Counted from the stretch's first letter, positions 12,591 to 25,917 are shown. The stretch is 64,000 bases of DNA from Trematomus loennbergii (GCA_012861695.1 JAAOOA010000006.1:32026734-32090733); one strand, 5' to 3'. The notes: generated by a model not told the origin, from the letters alone. A program made the numbers and translations.

Positions 12591-13743
12591 TAATTCAAAT
12601 ACTGTATAAAATATGTTAACATCAAACAGATGGAGGGATAGCCTGGCTAACCAACTACAGAAATGCAATTGACCAATTACAGACAAACAAATACTCTCCA
12701 TCAAATTAATATTGCTGTATTTGACCAAAATTATAATAATCCGATGGCAAAGTGAAAAGTTCAAAATAGAGTCTAACACTGAAATACCTATGAACTCAAT
12801 CAAAAGGATACATGGAGAGAGGCAGAAAAAGAACTTAACTCAAGGCCCAACCAAGGCAGGGAAGGTCACACGGCGTCCAAGCAGGTCCAGGATGAATTTG
12901 AACATAATTCCATTGATCCCACCATCAGGGGATTTCCATAAAGGCATGGTTGACCAAGAACGTCCGAGTAATCCAGCTGGTTTTTGTTCCTTTTTGCTCA
13001 GTTTTCCATTGTACTCCCTGAAGAAGCTGGATATAACTTTGAGTGATCTCCTTGTTCAGTTCCTCTCTGCTTGCAGAATTTGATTGTTTTCTCCCCTTAT
13101 TTACAGCTCACAGGTGTGGCTCGTTTAGCAACTCACATTCCTGATCGGGGAAGGAATATTTTTAAATGTTTTAGCTTTAGGTGCTAAAATGAAATAAAAT
13201 CAACAAAAACAAAAGAAACATATGCCCTTGTTGGTGCCCAATCCCCCCTGATGTCATAGTTAAAAGTGATGTTATACTGTACTTTATTATATTGAGTATA
13301 CAAGGGGCTCAGAATGTTAGAAACACCTCTTAATATACTGCAGATCAACGGTCATCTCCTTATGTTTAAAGTCAATCAAAACCAAAAGCTTCTATACATC
13401 GTCCCGTACTTGTATTAACAGTTTGTTTCTTTAAAACCACCACTGCAGCAAACCATGGCTGATGACTGGTTAGTGTTGAAGGCTAGAAAGGCATAATTGA
13501 TTAAAATAAGTCATTAAATTCATGCAGGGCTGGAGTCACTTTGCCATTTGGACGCTTCATTATGTTCACTTTGTTTGGCTAATTTGTTTTTTAAAAGGCA
13601 TATTACCTTGACTGGGGAATGATAAACACATATTTGAATGAGAGACATGCAGGACAAAACTAGCCAGTGCACAGCCGGCCGAAAACTGTAGGGTTGTTTT
13701 CAGACAAGCTTTTCAACATGTAAAAAATAACGTTTCTTGGCCT

Positions 13744-13762
13744 AGGGTTAGGGTTAGGGTTT
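13744..13762. repeat. Short interstitial telomere-like run
   Basis: About three consecutive TTAGGG units (TAGGGTTAGGGTTAGGGTT). Too short to show a chromosome-end origin; it may be chance or repair-inserted. Confidence 0.6.
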
Positions 13763-15132
13763 AAATGGAACTTATATAAAGAAAATGTTCTGTATTTAGT
13801 AGAAAATTGCGTTATTTTTGTCAGAAAACGTTGAAGTTATTCCTAAATGATTGGAAACGTTGCTTTAACAAACACATGGCATGTTTCAGTTGAGACAAAG
13901 TTGTCTATAAAGAGTATTTAACATTATCCTCATCTGCCTTTAGGCTGGTAAGAACTCAAAGTGATGCCAATTGCCAAGCAGCATATGGTATTATTTTTAT
14001 GACCAAATCGATATCTAGTCTCTAAAGATGGAGAAACTGCGAGTCAGATGTCAGGAGGTGGGGAAAGTAACACATTGATAGTAATGAGCAGAGTGTGGTT
14101 TCAAGTATAATTTAAAGTGGTGAGGAAACATGCACAAGCCTGTCACATATGCACATGTGTTTTCACATCATTATTTAATCATGAGAAAGGTGTAGATTTA
14201 TAAGTCATCTGCACGGGGCTGCAGCAGTCTGTCAAGGGAAGCATCTGGAGGATAAGAACTGTCCCTGCAGTGGGACTGTTGACTCAAAAATGGATTTACA
14301 CACATTCCAACACACCTATGACATTCCTGCAAAGTCACACACACACACCCTGGAACACACATCACACAGAGAGTGAAGCAGGAGCCAAATTGCTCCGCTT
14401 GGTTCAGCTTTAATTGGGGGTAGAATCAGGTGGCTGTAAGTGTCGCTGGTTAAAAAGCGCTGCCCCAGCGGATACTAAATATAATTAATACTTCATCACA
14501 CAGCCTTGAAACGAGCCGCGTTACTCGAGCTAAAGAACCTTGGAGCACTACTTTAAAGGAAGAGGAAGTCACTAACACAGGTGGAGGAGAGGAATGGAAG
14601 TTTGTCAGACCCCAGAAGCTAGCTTTGTCTTTAATATGTTGAGGAGAAGTGGGAGCGTTAATGGTGGATAGCCACTTCTCCTTTCTCCTCACATCTCTCT
14701 GTCTCGCTGCCCTTCTCATCTCGCTCCTCTGTTTACGTGGCAGAGAAAGATGGAGGGGAGAAAATGATGCTCAGTGGGACACTTGGAGGAAATGGTCTGA
14801 AATTGAAATGAGGACGACCCACCAACCACCCTATCCTCTTTAAATGGACTTTTCTATCTTTCTTTCTCAATGACACACACACACAAATGCATACACACAT
14901 ACACACGCAGGAAGTCATGAATTTGTTTAAAAACAAATGCTTTGTGATAGACATGGGATTAGCATCACGGCCAAGCCAAAATGGGACCGTTTACGTATGA
15001 AGATCTGCGGGCGGAGGGAAACAGCATGTTGCTGAAACACGTCATTTGTTTTTCCCTTATTTTAACTTATATTACATAAATTCTGTTTTCTTGCTTCCCC
15101 CTTCCTTCCTTCACTTCATCACTAGTCACTTT

Positions 15133-15282
<150 letters not shown>

Positions 15283-16019
15283 TGACAGCAGTTTGCAAGT
15301 CAACAAATAGCAAGTACAATTGTCAGCTTTACCAAAGCAGTGCCTTATTTAAAATGTATGTTAGGCCAATAGTAACAGCTCGATTGACAAATAGCTTTTC
15401 CCTGAATTGTGCGTAGGGGATGGAGGCGCTTAAACCCTTAAACAAATGATGTTGATTTTGTGTTTTCATGTTTATATTTGTTCTTTAAGAACGTTTATGT
15501 AAGATATCATGCTCATTGAATAGTGCAAATGTCAGTTTACTGTGTGAGGAGTTTTCATTTTCCTTCCAATCTTCAGGGGTTGATCCGGCTTTTCTGGCCA
15601 AATTGGCATATCGATCCACTCCTTTACCGACCAAGTCAAAATCTTTTCTTCCTCCTGATCCCCATTAGCTTTGAAACCTGAGACTCGGACTCCAGTTAGT
15701 TCAACATATTTGCCTCTGTACCCTCGGTGTTATCTTGAAATGTAGAAAGTTTTGATTTGATTTGCTCAAAGAGCGACAGATGGCAGTTGTAGTTTGGAAG
15801 AAAATTGTTCCAGTTCTTGGTTAATTTTATGGTACCAGTTGCAGTTTTTTTAAAACTACGAGCGGTGCTTTTGATCTGATTTGTTAGGGTTCTCAGCAAC
15901 CGTAGTTTATGCTTTCTTCCCCAGTTTGTTCTTGTGTAGCTGTGTCACTCTGCTAGGCCATGCACTTTTATTTAACCTCTATTCAACCAGATACAAAAAC
16001 ACAATTGGGATAACATCTC

Positions 16020-16300
16020 TTTCCTATTGTGATCTGGCCAAGGGCATCAACAGCAGAGGGCAAATATGCACGTATTGCATATAACACATCGAGACAAAAA
16101 GGCATGCAGACATGACACAATTGTTATGCATTGTAGCAAGGATATTTGTAACAAAAAGCTTTTGTTTGAAACTGGCCAGAGAGATAAGAGAACTTAGTTT
16201 AAGTCTTTCCTGCAGGTCATTCCAAGAATAAGGGCAATAATAAAACAGACCCCTTTCTCCAGTCACGATTTCAGCAATCTCAGCCAAGAGTGGCTTTGTA
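16020..16300 (-). mobile_element. Possible LINE reverse transcriptase C-terminal remnant
   Basis: The minus-strand frame contains GERGLFYYCPYSWNDLQERL followed by SLASFKQKL. This resembles the conserved ending of many LINE polymerases (R-x-F-x-x-x-A/P-x-x-W-N-x-L-P ... L-x-x-F-K-x-x-L). It is short and diverged and no tail was seen, so the call is tentative. Confidence 0.4.
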
Positions 16301-16451
16301 CAATAGCATACATAAATGATGAGCCAAAATTGGTTAGTTTTACAGTTTTTTTTTGTCAACTGTCAAGCCTGCAGTCACTATGGAAACTTGGCTTCGTAGA
16401 TAACAGATATCCCAATGTTCTGAATGATTGTCCAAAAGTCGAGTGTTGATG

Positions 16452-16560
16452 ACATAACATGTCATTTATCTGACGCTTTTATCTAAACGACCTACATACT
16501 CTTCAATACATGTAGACATGTTGACTGCACGGGATGGGAATCGAACTACCGACCCTTTGA
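16452..16560. repeat. Diverged teleost interspersed repeat
   Basis: Contains TGACGCTTTTATCTAAACGA and ends with GGGAATCGAACTACCGACCC. The same family, better preserved at its left part, occurs at 17757-17915 (ACTTTTATCCAAAGCGACTT). The GGGAATCGAAC stretch resembles an inverted tRNA B box, so a SINE relationship is possible. Confidence 0.5.
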
Positions 16561-16937
16561 TTAGTTTGACATGTCGCCATGCTTTAATGTTCAAAAAGCT
16601 CTTTATTTTTCTCATACTACCTGTGCTGCAGCACCACTTTTCACCCTCTGTCTGAAACCAGAGCCCAGTCTGCTCTGATTGGTTAGCTGGCAGGCTCTGT
16701 TGTCATTGGTCCACCTCTTAGAGATGTGTCAAAAATGTCCCGTACTATGTGTTGGAGTGCTAGACCATAGAAGCGCCAGTATCACATACTGATGTCATTG
16801 TGGTACGTAAGTAAGCAAAGGAGTCCAATGGAGGTGTTTGGGATTTTAGCCTTTCAAGACCATTCATATGCACAAAAACCTACATAACACACTACAGGAG
16901 AGGGAAACCTCCAAAGCATAATATAACCTCTTTAAAC
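16559..16937 (+). repeat. Interspersed repeat, family of 46244-46712
   Basis: Direct copy of the family also seen at 895-1583, 7346-7775 (inverted) and 46244-46712. Starts near CATGTCGCCATGCTTTAATG and ends with AATATAACCTCTTTAAA. Non-coding. Confidence 0.75.
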
Positions 16938-17468
16938 TCATAGTTGTGAAATGACTGAGAATTACCAGAAACACTTCAATGTTTAGTTTTGCATGGGTTT
17001 CTTAGTTGTCTCTGTAATATAAATGTGTCTGCAAGATTGATGTTAACAAATGGTTAAAGGTGGGAAAAAAGAGAGGCTTGCACCTTTGATGATTGATGAT
17101 GCAGTGTTAGAGAAAACATGCTCAACACATAGTTACATGTATGAAGGAAGCGAGATGGTAATATTCCCGATGGATCTGCGTCAATGCCAGGTAACTATTG
17201 AAGTGTTCAGGGCATGCAGCCGTCAATTTCTTAGTGTTTACCAGTGCTTCATGGTAATGTCAAGCCCTAACATTATGTGTGCATTCCAATGAGACTCATT
17301 AAGTTAATGATGGTCAAGATTGTTCCAATTAAACTAACAAAACAGTCATAAAATGTGGCAATTATGATTGAAATGGGGCCTAAAAAACATGAATATTATT
17401 TACAGACCAGACTTCTGAAGTCAAAGTCAAGTAACTTAACTAATAAATGTCCCCTTTTTCCATTGAAG

Positions 17469-17732
17469 ATCTTCCAAGGCCTCCTCTGTGTTTTCTACAA
17501 CCTCGGTGACGGGGACTACAACCTAACCCTACCAACTTATCGCCTCGACAACGGTGAATGGCACGAGGTCTTCCTAGATCGGCATGACAATGAGATGATG
17601 CTGCGTCTGGACGGAGGGGGAGGACAGCGGGAGGTCACAGGGCGCAGGGCCGGAGCAGAGAAATCATCATTGACCCCACCGTGGTGATGCTGGGAAACAC
17701 CTTCCCCTCTGGAACCAACAAGAGCTTCCAGG
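17469..17732 (+). CDS. Type III cadherin exon: laminin-G domain, middle part (frame disrupted)
   Basis: Encodes the core of the laminin-G domain. The frame from the acceptor (TTGAAG|ATC, 17468/17469) gives IFQGLLCVFYNLGDGDYNLT, then YRLDNGEWHEV, DRHDNEMMLRLDGGGG and REVTG up to about 17641. From about 17642 the family sequence continues in another frame (REIIIDPTVVMLGN, FPSGTNKSFQG) and ends at donor CAGG|GTAGGT (17732/17733), phase 1. Without a change the first frame stops at 17685-17687. One base appears to be missing in the G run around 17639-17641. A phase 0 start joins exon 2729-2895, and the phase 1 end joins 23909. The cause may be an assembly indel or true damage. Confidence 0.82.
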
Positions 17733-17756
17733 GTAGGTTTTAACAGAACACCATTA

Positions 17757-17936
17757 CATTTCATTTAGCTGACACTTTTATCCAAAGCGACTTACAATTA
17801 CCAATTACAGGACATTCTCCCTGGAGTAACTAAGGACTAAGTGCCTTACTCAAGGGCACACTAGTGGTGGTGTTCTTCAGCCCCCTCACTATCCATTAGA
17901 CCACCACTATCCCTATATATATATATATATATATAT
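17757..17936. repeat. Teleost interspersed repeat followed by (TA)n
   Basis: Begins TTTAGCTGACACTTTTATCC, followed by AAAGCGACTTACAATT, and includes CTTACTCAAGGGCACA. These are features of a repeat widespread in fish, as I remember it. A perfect TA dinucleotide run follows at 17914-17936. Confidence 0.65.
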
Positions 17937-18137
17937 GTATATCTGTGAGAGTTTATCAAAAGTAGGTTTACAGACTTTCCATGAAATGTCCAGTTTGTTT
18001 ACCTCACATTGGTGGAAAGTTTGACTCAAAATAAAACGTTAATTAACTGTATTATGTAAGACAACAGAACAATTTGACTTTAGAAAAGAAGAAACCAAGA
18101 TATTTAGGATCAACAAATCCTAACAGAACCGTTTATA

Positions 18138-18965
18138 GGTAAGGGATAATGTGCAGCGAGGCGGTCATTATGGGTAAAAGAACACCCGACAGGCTGATCA
18201 GGAGCCTGACGCTTATTACAAGGCCACATTCTCAACAAAGTAACGACATGACTCCCAATATTAATTGAAATGCTTTTATTGATTTAGAAAATGTTTTTAT
18301 TGATTTAAAAAATAGTATTATTGATTTAAAAAAATAGTTGTATTGATTTAAAATGACATGCATCCGCTAAGAACAATAGTCTGTTGTTACCGTTTGAACT
18401 ACGTATCAACGGTAGGAACTGCTTCGATAGCGTTTTGCTTTTTGATTGCAGATTTGAAAACATCGTTGCTTGCTTTAAAAGTAGCACAATTCATTATGTC
18501 AAACCTTGGAAAGTATCCAGATATCCCTGCCCTAATGCTAAGGTAACTGGCAACTGAATATGTGTCGCCGTTTGATGTCTGTGTCTGGACCGTTGCGTAA
18601 AAAGGACCACAGCTCTGTGTTGAGGGTTTCTGCCCGTTACTTCTCCGCTGTTTTCTTGTCCCTCTTGTCTTTTTCTTTTCTTCGCTGCGGACTCATCAGC
18701 CACTAACCATTCATCCAAATTACTGTGCTCTCCAAATATATTAAAATGAATAGTAAAATCCTCCATGTTGCTCTCAGACGGTAGACAACGGAAAACTAAA
18801 GACAAGCAAACAGTGTATACAGTTAAATCGACCGGACTTCTTTCTGCAGATGTGAGCGTCCTTAACAACGGTCAATAAGTCCTTGACAGCGGTCTGTACT
18901 ACTGGATTAACCACGTGTCACGTGTTCTGAATTAACCAATCAGATCGAGTATTCAACTAAGCCAT
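18138..18965. mobile_element. Repeat element, family shared with 51026-51240
   Basis: Starts near GTAAGGGATAATGTGCAGCG and is homologous to 51026-51240 (GTAAGGGATAATATGCAGCG) through the shared tracts GGCGGTCATT, GCTGATCAG/GTGATCAG and ATCCGCTAAGA/TTCCGCTAAGA. Inside (18270-18355) are four units of about 21 bp carrying TTATTGATTTA. The end lies near the AACCAATCAGATCGAGTATTC motif. No transposase seen. Class not determined. Confidence 0.55.
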
Positions 18966-19370
18966 GTAATAAAGAAGAGATAACATCTGATCCTTTCACA
19001 ACAAACACTAAATGCCATTTTTAATCCATTATTTCCCAAGCCTGGAATTAGATGAATTCCAAATATGTCAGCAAAGTACATTTTACTCTGCATTCACACT
19101 TTGGAAATGTCAAGTATGTCTGCATGGAGGCAGCTGGAGGCTGAAGGACAACTTGGTGAATGGACAAAAGGTAAAAATATACAAAATGTGCTTTAACGAC
19201 CCATGACACAAAATAGTGCCAATACCAGGAATCAGTTGCCCAGGTGCTGACATTTCTAACAAAACATCCTTAATATTAACATTCAGGGTCTCAAGTCTGA
19301 TTAACCAGATGAGGACAGCTATTCTTTTCCCCACTGCTCACCCTTCTGGTTTTTATGTGTTGCCACTTTC

Positions 19371-19620
19371 CGGCTGTGGCTCAGGAGGTAGAGTGGTCGT
19401 CTACTAATCAGAAGGTCGGGCGTTCTATCCCCTAAGTCTCGTTGGGCAACATTCTGAACCCAGAAATGCTCCTAATGGCCGCCATCAGTGTTCAAATGTG
19501 TCTGAAAGTGTTTATCGCTCCTGATGGTAGCCTCTGCAACCATGTGTGTGAATATGTGTGTGAATGGTGACGGTTGGCTGATCATTGTTGATTGTTAGGT
19601 AAGAAACACACTATATCAAT
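19371..19620 (+). mobile_element. tRNA-derived SINE
   Basis: Begins with GTGGCTCAGGAGGTAGAGTG, matching a tRNA A-box region, followed by CTAATCAGAAGGTCGGGCG and a decayed B box (GTTCTATCCC). It then has the characteristic body with GGGCAACATTCTGAACCC and GTGTGAATGGTGA. This is a common fish SINE layout. Copies of this kind are not functional tRNAs. Confidence 0.75.
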
Positions 19621-21292
19621 GCAGTCTATTACTATCTATGACCTGGTTTCTGTTAAATATGCCCAGATATTTGGATCAACGGCCCTATACTTTATTTTAC
19701 ACACACTAAAACAATTCCTCTTGAATCAGCTTCACTTAAAACTAAACTGCAGTGCACCAATGGCCCAATATTTACAGTTCATTCATTGTTCTCCCCTCTG
19801 TTTAAATGGCTGCTGTTTGCTATTAATTATTCTCTTTACCAAGGATATTCACAGTTCAAAACATTGAATAAAAACTGACAGGCTCTTTCACGAAGAATAG
19901 ATTGAGGTTGCTAATATCATCATGAATTCTACATCACTTGCAACTGTGATTGTCTGTGCAACGCTATCAGCCTTCACCATTTCTCAAGGTCAGATTCACA
20001 AAAAGATATAGCCATAATGATATTACAGCAAAACACGGCCATAAATATTGAAAAATATCATTTTGCCTTTGCATCAAGAACACAGTCGGCAGAGCGATGT
20101 CAAAATCAACATTTCTCAGAAACTTAAGACAAGGAATTAAACGTGACAGAGAGAAACCATATTCGTGATTTCATATCCTATTCTAGTGTTTCGGTGCTCA
20201 TCAACTCTCTGAAGATGCTAATTATTCCACTGTTACAGCATGTGACTATTAGGCTTTTCTTTGTGAACTGGGCTGTTTTTGCAATGAGGCTCATTTGCAT
20301 GGAAGGGGCCAATTTTGCACCAAAATATGCACATGACCTCATTTGTAAATATGTGCAAATAGCACAGGAGCATGGGGACGCCATTTGCCTGGCATCGCAG
20401 GTGTGGTTACATTTCCCTTTTTGGGTGTATTTTGATAATTACATGGATTTCTTTTTGTCTGGTCCAGGTTCTTTTGTTGAGCCAGAGTGTTTCAGCGATG
20501 CTTGAATCAATAAAGAAAGGAGACTATTGTAAAATAACACCTTCTCCAAGCACAGGCAAAGGAAAGGAAGGTGACAAGCTTAAGAGGGCAATGTTTATTG
20601 GAATTATAAACAGTAGAACTGAAAAATAGCTGAGTTTTAGTTGCATTAAAGTTATTCAGACACCCATATGAACCACAGCAGTTGGACATGATTGATAGTG
20701 TATCATGTACAGGAAAGCCCAAATGTATATCTAATACATTGTGAACATCTACTGCATGCAGTACCTGGTTCTTACATGCCAGGTTTATGTAGGTTGTCTT
20801 CAAGGCTATCAGTCAAATGTGATAAAAACCTTGAGATTTCCTTAAAGATAATTTCCTTTCAAAGACATGGCAGAGGAGTTCAGCTGTGTTTTCTCTTGAT
20901 AGTGATTGAAATAGAAAAAAATCACATTGAAAGAGAAGAACATCAAAGTTGCTAGATCATTTTGAGGTTTTAAATTGGTGGTGCAAAACATTCTAATAAT
21001 CCCCTCGTTTGTTCTGCCAAGGATCTTTTTTATAATGTGTACAGAACAGCAATTTCATATTTCGTTTTCCAAGGGAGGACAACAATGCACCTCCTTCAAG
21101 AAAGCAGTCCTTTCAAATCAAACAGATTAATGGCAGAATTGTTGAGAGTTGAACATTTTTAGAGACTGGGAGGTGATGCATAATGGAATAAATCTCCCTG
21201 AATGTTCCTTTCAGTGGGGATGGCGGATCGTACAAGGGTAAAGTGGCACTGAAGATTGTTTGCTATACACCATTCAAACTGAATTGTATATA

Positions 21293-21456
<164 letters not shown>

Positions 21457-22009
21457 GAAAAATACATGACAGTTTAACATGGACACCACTTGTAAAGTGC
21501 TACCGGAAACAAGTCCTTTTATGTATTCATATGTACTCTTTCAAGGACATGAATTGAAATGTTATGTGTGAATAAATAAAGTGGCATTGTTGTCTAATAG
21601 ATTGGTCCTTCTGAAAAGTGTCGTAAAGAGTTTTACTAAAGCCTAATGCCTGTTATTTGTGAGATAGCTATTTATTTTGGCTTTTATTTTCCCTGTATTC
21701 ATTCGTAATGCTAAACTAGGATAAGCTAACCATCTTGTGGCATTAGTTATTTATAGTACAAACATAAACAATGTATTAATCCCCTAATCTAACACTCAGT
21801 AAGAAAGTTAATTGGTGTATTTCCCAAAATGCTGATTTAAAAAAAAAAAAACTGCTAGTTGAAATAATGCCAAGACAAAATGTTCTTCGTTACAGCTAAA
21901 TCCACACAATGGGCACACGCTCGCATGCTGAATGAGTCCTTAAACCCTGGAATGAGTTCAAATTGTAGCACTTCTGTGGTGTGATTGTATGTGTCTTAAA
22001 ACAGAGGTT

Positions 22010-22340
22010 GCTAACAAGTGGCTAAATGAGACTAGGCTACTAAATGTCATCATGCTGTGCATTAGCCGCATATAGCTTAGCCGTGGTGATGGCCTACCAG
22101 TGTAGGCTTTGAATGTAGTTTGTTTATGGCCCGACGCTAAGCCCCTAGCGATTGAATTTACGCTTCAAATATGTGGGGATTATCCTGCTGAACAAAATGT
22201 GTCAGCAAGAACATGTGTTTGTAAAATAGCTTATTTTCTGCAATATTCAAAAATCCCATTCCTTTTGTCAAGGAACCCCATGCAATGCTAACTTCCGGGT
22301 CGGCCTACAAAAATACGTCATCACTGCACCACCTTATGTC
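22010..22340. repeat. Probable interspersed repeat
   Basis: Contains GCATTAGCCGCATATAGC and ends with AACTTCCGGGTCGGCCTAC then AAAAATACGTCATCACTGC. I recognise this as fish-repeat-like sequence, but no second copy exists in the window. No coding potential. Confidence 0.35.
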
Positions 22341-23908
22341 GAGAACTCTGTAATAATCAATTTACCAAACATCTAGCTTTGGCTTATTTTAGGTTGGTGA
22401 GCAGGTCATAGTGTACAATGTGTATTACGTTAAAATGAGGGACTTGTAAACCCAAATGTCAGCAGATACAGTCAAGAATTTGCAATTAGGATTCATAAAA
22501 CTGAATGATAATAAAGACAGAGAGAGGTTGCACATACTGTATAGAGGGATGCAGACGTAAAGTGAGAGAGAGACATAAAGAGCTCAGAGCCTGTTAGACA
22601 GCTGTGCCTCAGGCAGTAAAGACAATGCAAGAGTTTATTAAACAGACTTTAAAAGCCTTTCTTCAAAAGAGGTAGGCGTGATAGATGGTGGCAGGGAAAG
22701 TGTATGTGTGTGTGAGTGCACCATTGTCTGTGTGCATTTACTTTTGTTAACATCTCTTCCAAATAGAGGGTGAAGGAGACGTTAACTGAAAACATAAACT
22801 TAGTAATGAAGTGACGAGAACAGAAGCAGCAGAAATGTGTCCTCAGGTGTTGCTCAGTTTCTCCATGGTAACACCTTAGCAACACTACACTGAGTTAAGA
22901 CTTAAAGGTTGATTAGGCTTACCACGATAAAGGTATCAATTAAAACAATGCCATTCAAATGAAGGTGATAATGATAAAGACACTCCCCACTGATAGCTGT
23001 TGTGCTAAGCTAGTGGCCCCATTGCAGGGAATTACAAGAACAGAGCCTAGACATCAAATAGCAATGCTGTCCACATATATTTAATCATTAAATGAAGTCA
23101 AAGCTGGCAAAACAGGGAAGTCAGTCTATGTATACTGTAATTTGTAAAGGATGCTTACAATGGACAGTTTATGTAACTAAACTGGAACCTTTTTATTTTC
23201 GTATTACTGACTCTTGGCATTCACAAGGTTTAGCCCATTTGGAGCTAATTCACTTGCCCTTGCAATGGTTTGGTTTACCTGAAGCAAAGTACTGCATGTT
23301 TCTTGCTGCTGAGTTGTTTTTTGTATGGTTTATTGCACTTATTGTAAGTTGCTATGGATAAAAGAATCAGCTAAATGAAACCTACGAAAATAAGTGTGAA
23401 ACATACGAAAATAAGTTGATCCAAATTGTAATAAACCGGATATATCCTTTACTGTAACTACATGAAGGATCCAGAACCACGTTCAACCATTTTACCCCAA
23501 TTTGCAATGTTTTCCCTTTACTTTGTGTTACAATGGCAATCAGCCTTTCAAATACTTTGACTCCCTTGGGTAAGTATCATGCATGTGACCCAGCAGAGCA
23601 TTGACATGTCTAAACTGCACAGATTTCACTGCACCATGGAGCGCATTATATGATATCCAACAGTTATGCAGATTTTGCCTTTGGAGATTTCCTTGACCAG
23701 TATGAATGACTTTTTCGGACACTAAAATACACAAAATTATCTCCACTAACAAACCAGGGTTGATTTATGCTGTTAGAAATGGAGCCAGTATACAGCAAGA
23801 ATATGTGGTTGATTTGCTCACAGGTACATGGGGAAAAACTATTTCCGTGTAGTTAAATTTGTTTGAACTCCTGTTCCACTCAACTCTTTTCCATTTTTCT
23901 ACCTGCAG

Positions 23909-24088
23909 GCTGCATGAGAGATGTACGCCTCAACGGCCGCTACATGCCCCTGGACAGCCAGCCGCGTGATGGGGTTTCCCAGGTCAGCGTGCAGGGCGTC
24001 TCCCTTGGTGCTCTTCTGACTCCTGCAAAAGGAACCAATGTAGCCCCCCCTTCACCTGTGTTGACTTGTGGAGAGTGCACGAATGCAG
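23909..24088 (+). CDS. Type III cadherin exon: laminin-G domain, end
   Basis: Completes the laminin-G domain: GCMRDVRLNGRYMPLDSQPR, then VSVQGVSLG, and a linker ending LTCGECTNA. The Cys of GCMRDV is the usual C-terminal laminin-G cysteine. The acceptor is CTGCAG|GC (23908/23909), whose two bases complete the Gly codon begun in the previous exon (phase 1). The donor is GCAG|GTACAT (24088/24089), phase 1. The open frame past the donor is intron. The next visible exon (33855) needs phase 2, so the two cannot be joined directly. Confidence 0.85.
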
Positions 24089-24700
24089 GTACATACTCAC
24101 ACCTCACTGAACATTGTTCCACATACACACTCATCATTTTGGCACAAAAACATGTGTTTAAACCAACTCACTCTTCCTCAGAAGCCATTTTTCACCTTTT
24201 GACATTGCCATTCTTTTTGGGTTTAGCCACATACATGTGCATTGAACCAACCGGGCCCAGACCTGAAGAGTTGGAAGACTTTTTTGTTCTAAAACCGGTG
24301 AAAGGTCAAATTCTAGGACAACAATTTCCCGGCATGAGAAGTGTTTGACCATGTGTGCATGACCCTGGGTTCACAGCGGACACAGAAGTGCTGCGCCTTG
24401 TCCAGCAGGAGCCTGACTGTTCACACCAGAATCATTTGGACGAAACAAACAAGCAGACTTCTTGGAGTAACCATGTAATAATCACATCAGAAACAACAGT
24501 GGTAATAGAAAGTTTCTAATGAATACAGTGAATGGATTTAGATATTCGAACATGTGGTGGGGGGAAATTAGATACTTAATCTTCAGGAGAATAACACAGA
24601 GATGCAAGGAAAGTGAACGATTGGAAAGAATAAGACGTGTATTTTCATATCTATCAGAATCACGTCATTCATCTCATATATGATATTTTATTGATGTGGC

Positions 24701-25089
24701 TTAAAGGTAGGGTAGGTAAGATTGAGAAACCGGCTCGAGATACACTTTTTGTTATATTCCATGGAATGCTCTTAACATCCCGATAGCAATGAATATCTTC
24801 AGTGCTTTGATAAAGAATCCATAAAAAAGTGTCATCTGTGGAAGCCGTAGTACTGTAAAAAGCACAACCAATCACTTTAGCCGGCACGGCTAAAATAACT
24901 GGATGGCCTACCTGCCTGTCAGCCTTCCATCTGTGCACAAACTTATCTCGTGCCCTCATTGGTCATGTGCCCGTTCGTGTGTGTTGGAGGAGGGGCTCTG
25001 TAAGGAAGTGGCAGATTTTCTCCGGTTGTGTATTTTCAAATTCTAGCGATCTCGAGCCGGTTTCTCAAACTTACCTACCCTACCTTTAA
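24701..25089. mobile_element. TTAA-flanked MITE with long inverted ends, copy 1
   Basis: Bounded by TTAA (24701-24704 and 25086-25089). The left end AGGTAGGGTAGGTAAGATTG followed by AGAAACCGGCTCGAGAT is mirrored at the right by ATCTCGAGCCGGTTTCTC and the complement of the left end. Inverted repeats are at least 37 bp. A closely similar copy lies at 38988-39375. It is non-coding, and the TTAA duplication suggests piggyBac-type mobilisation. Confidence 0.88.
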
Positions 25090-25312
25090 GAAACATTATT
25101 AGAAGTTAGAACATGTTTTAACAAAATGTAAAAAGTGTATTTAAATAACTTGTAAAAACGATGTTTGAACATAAGTGAAACCTAATCTTTTTATCGAAAA
25201 GACCAAAACACTCTGTATCACACAAAAAACGTCAGCTGCGTGAACGTCATGTGTTTCGCCATGTGAACTTTCCCCTGCAGAACAAACACTTACCTTCATC
25301 GTGCTATCATAA

Positions 25313-25917
25313 CTAAAGGCGCTTTCACACCGCAGTACTTTTCCCACAAAGGTTCATCAGAACTTAGTTCATGAGAACTCTTTAGTTCTCATGAACTTAG
25401 TACAGATCGCGTTCACACCGGAATAAGTCCCTGAGGGAGGATTAGGCAAATGAAGCCGCTGACGTCACTTCTTCTTCTTCTGCTTTGGGTTTACTGGCAG
25501 GCCGCAAACACTTCACGGCGTATACTGCCATCCGGAGTCCCCGGCCGGAAGTCCCCGGAGTTGGGGACTGGCTTCAGTAGAAGCTGCTGGGACTCCCAGC
25601 AGCCATAAGTTAGTCTCTCTGCGTTTGTGCGCTGGGCTAATGCTAATGCTAATAATGCTAATGCGAGGATAATAAAATGGCGGCTTCACAAAAACTTTTT
25701 GGGAGTTTTACGGGGCGTGGTTTGCATTCCGCAGAATGTCAGAAATAGGAACCTTTTTCTCCCACAAAAGTACCTGCTCTCTAGCAGGGACGGAAAAGGG
25801 GGTAAAAAGGTTCTCATGAACTCATTTTAGTTCTGTATTTTGTTGGTGTGAACGCAACATTTCGGAACTATATCGGAACTAAAGTGGGAAAAGTACTGCG
25901 GTGTGAACGCGCCTTAA
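25313..25917. mobile_element. TTAA-type miniature element with terminal and internal palindromes
   Basis: The left end AGGCGCTTTCACACCGCAGT then ACTTTTCCCAC is the inverted complement of the right end (GTGGGAAAAGTACTGCGGTG then TGAACGCGCCT). The right flank is TTAA (25914-25917); the left flank is CTAA (25313-25316), a probable mutated copy. A perfect internal hairpin AGTTCATGAGAACT / AGTTCTCATGAACT lies at 25366-25397. No transposase. Confidence 0.8.

Noticed and set aside
20143..20505. 120-codon open frame
   Set aside because: No family motif, no splice or promoter context, and the composition is like the surrounding AT-rich intron.
24377..24480. Candidate for the missing exon after TTCACAG
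   Set aside because: The frame is open but has a single cysteine where an EGF-like module needs about six, and no suitable donor follows.
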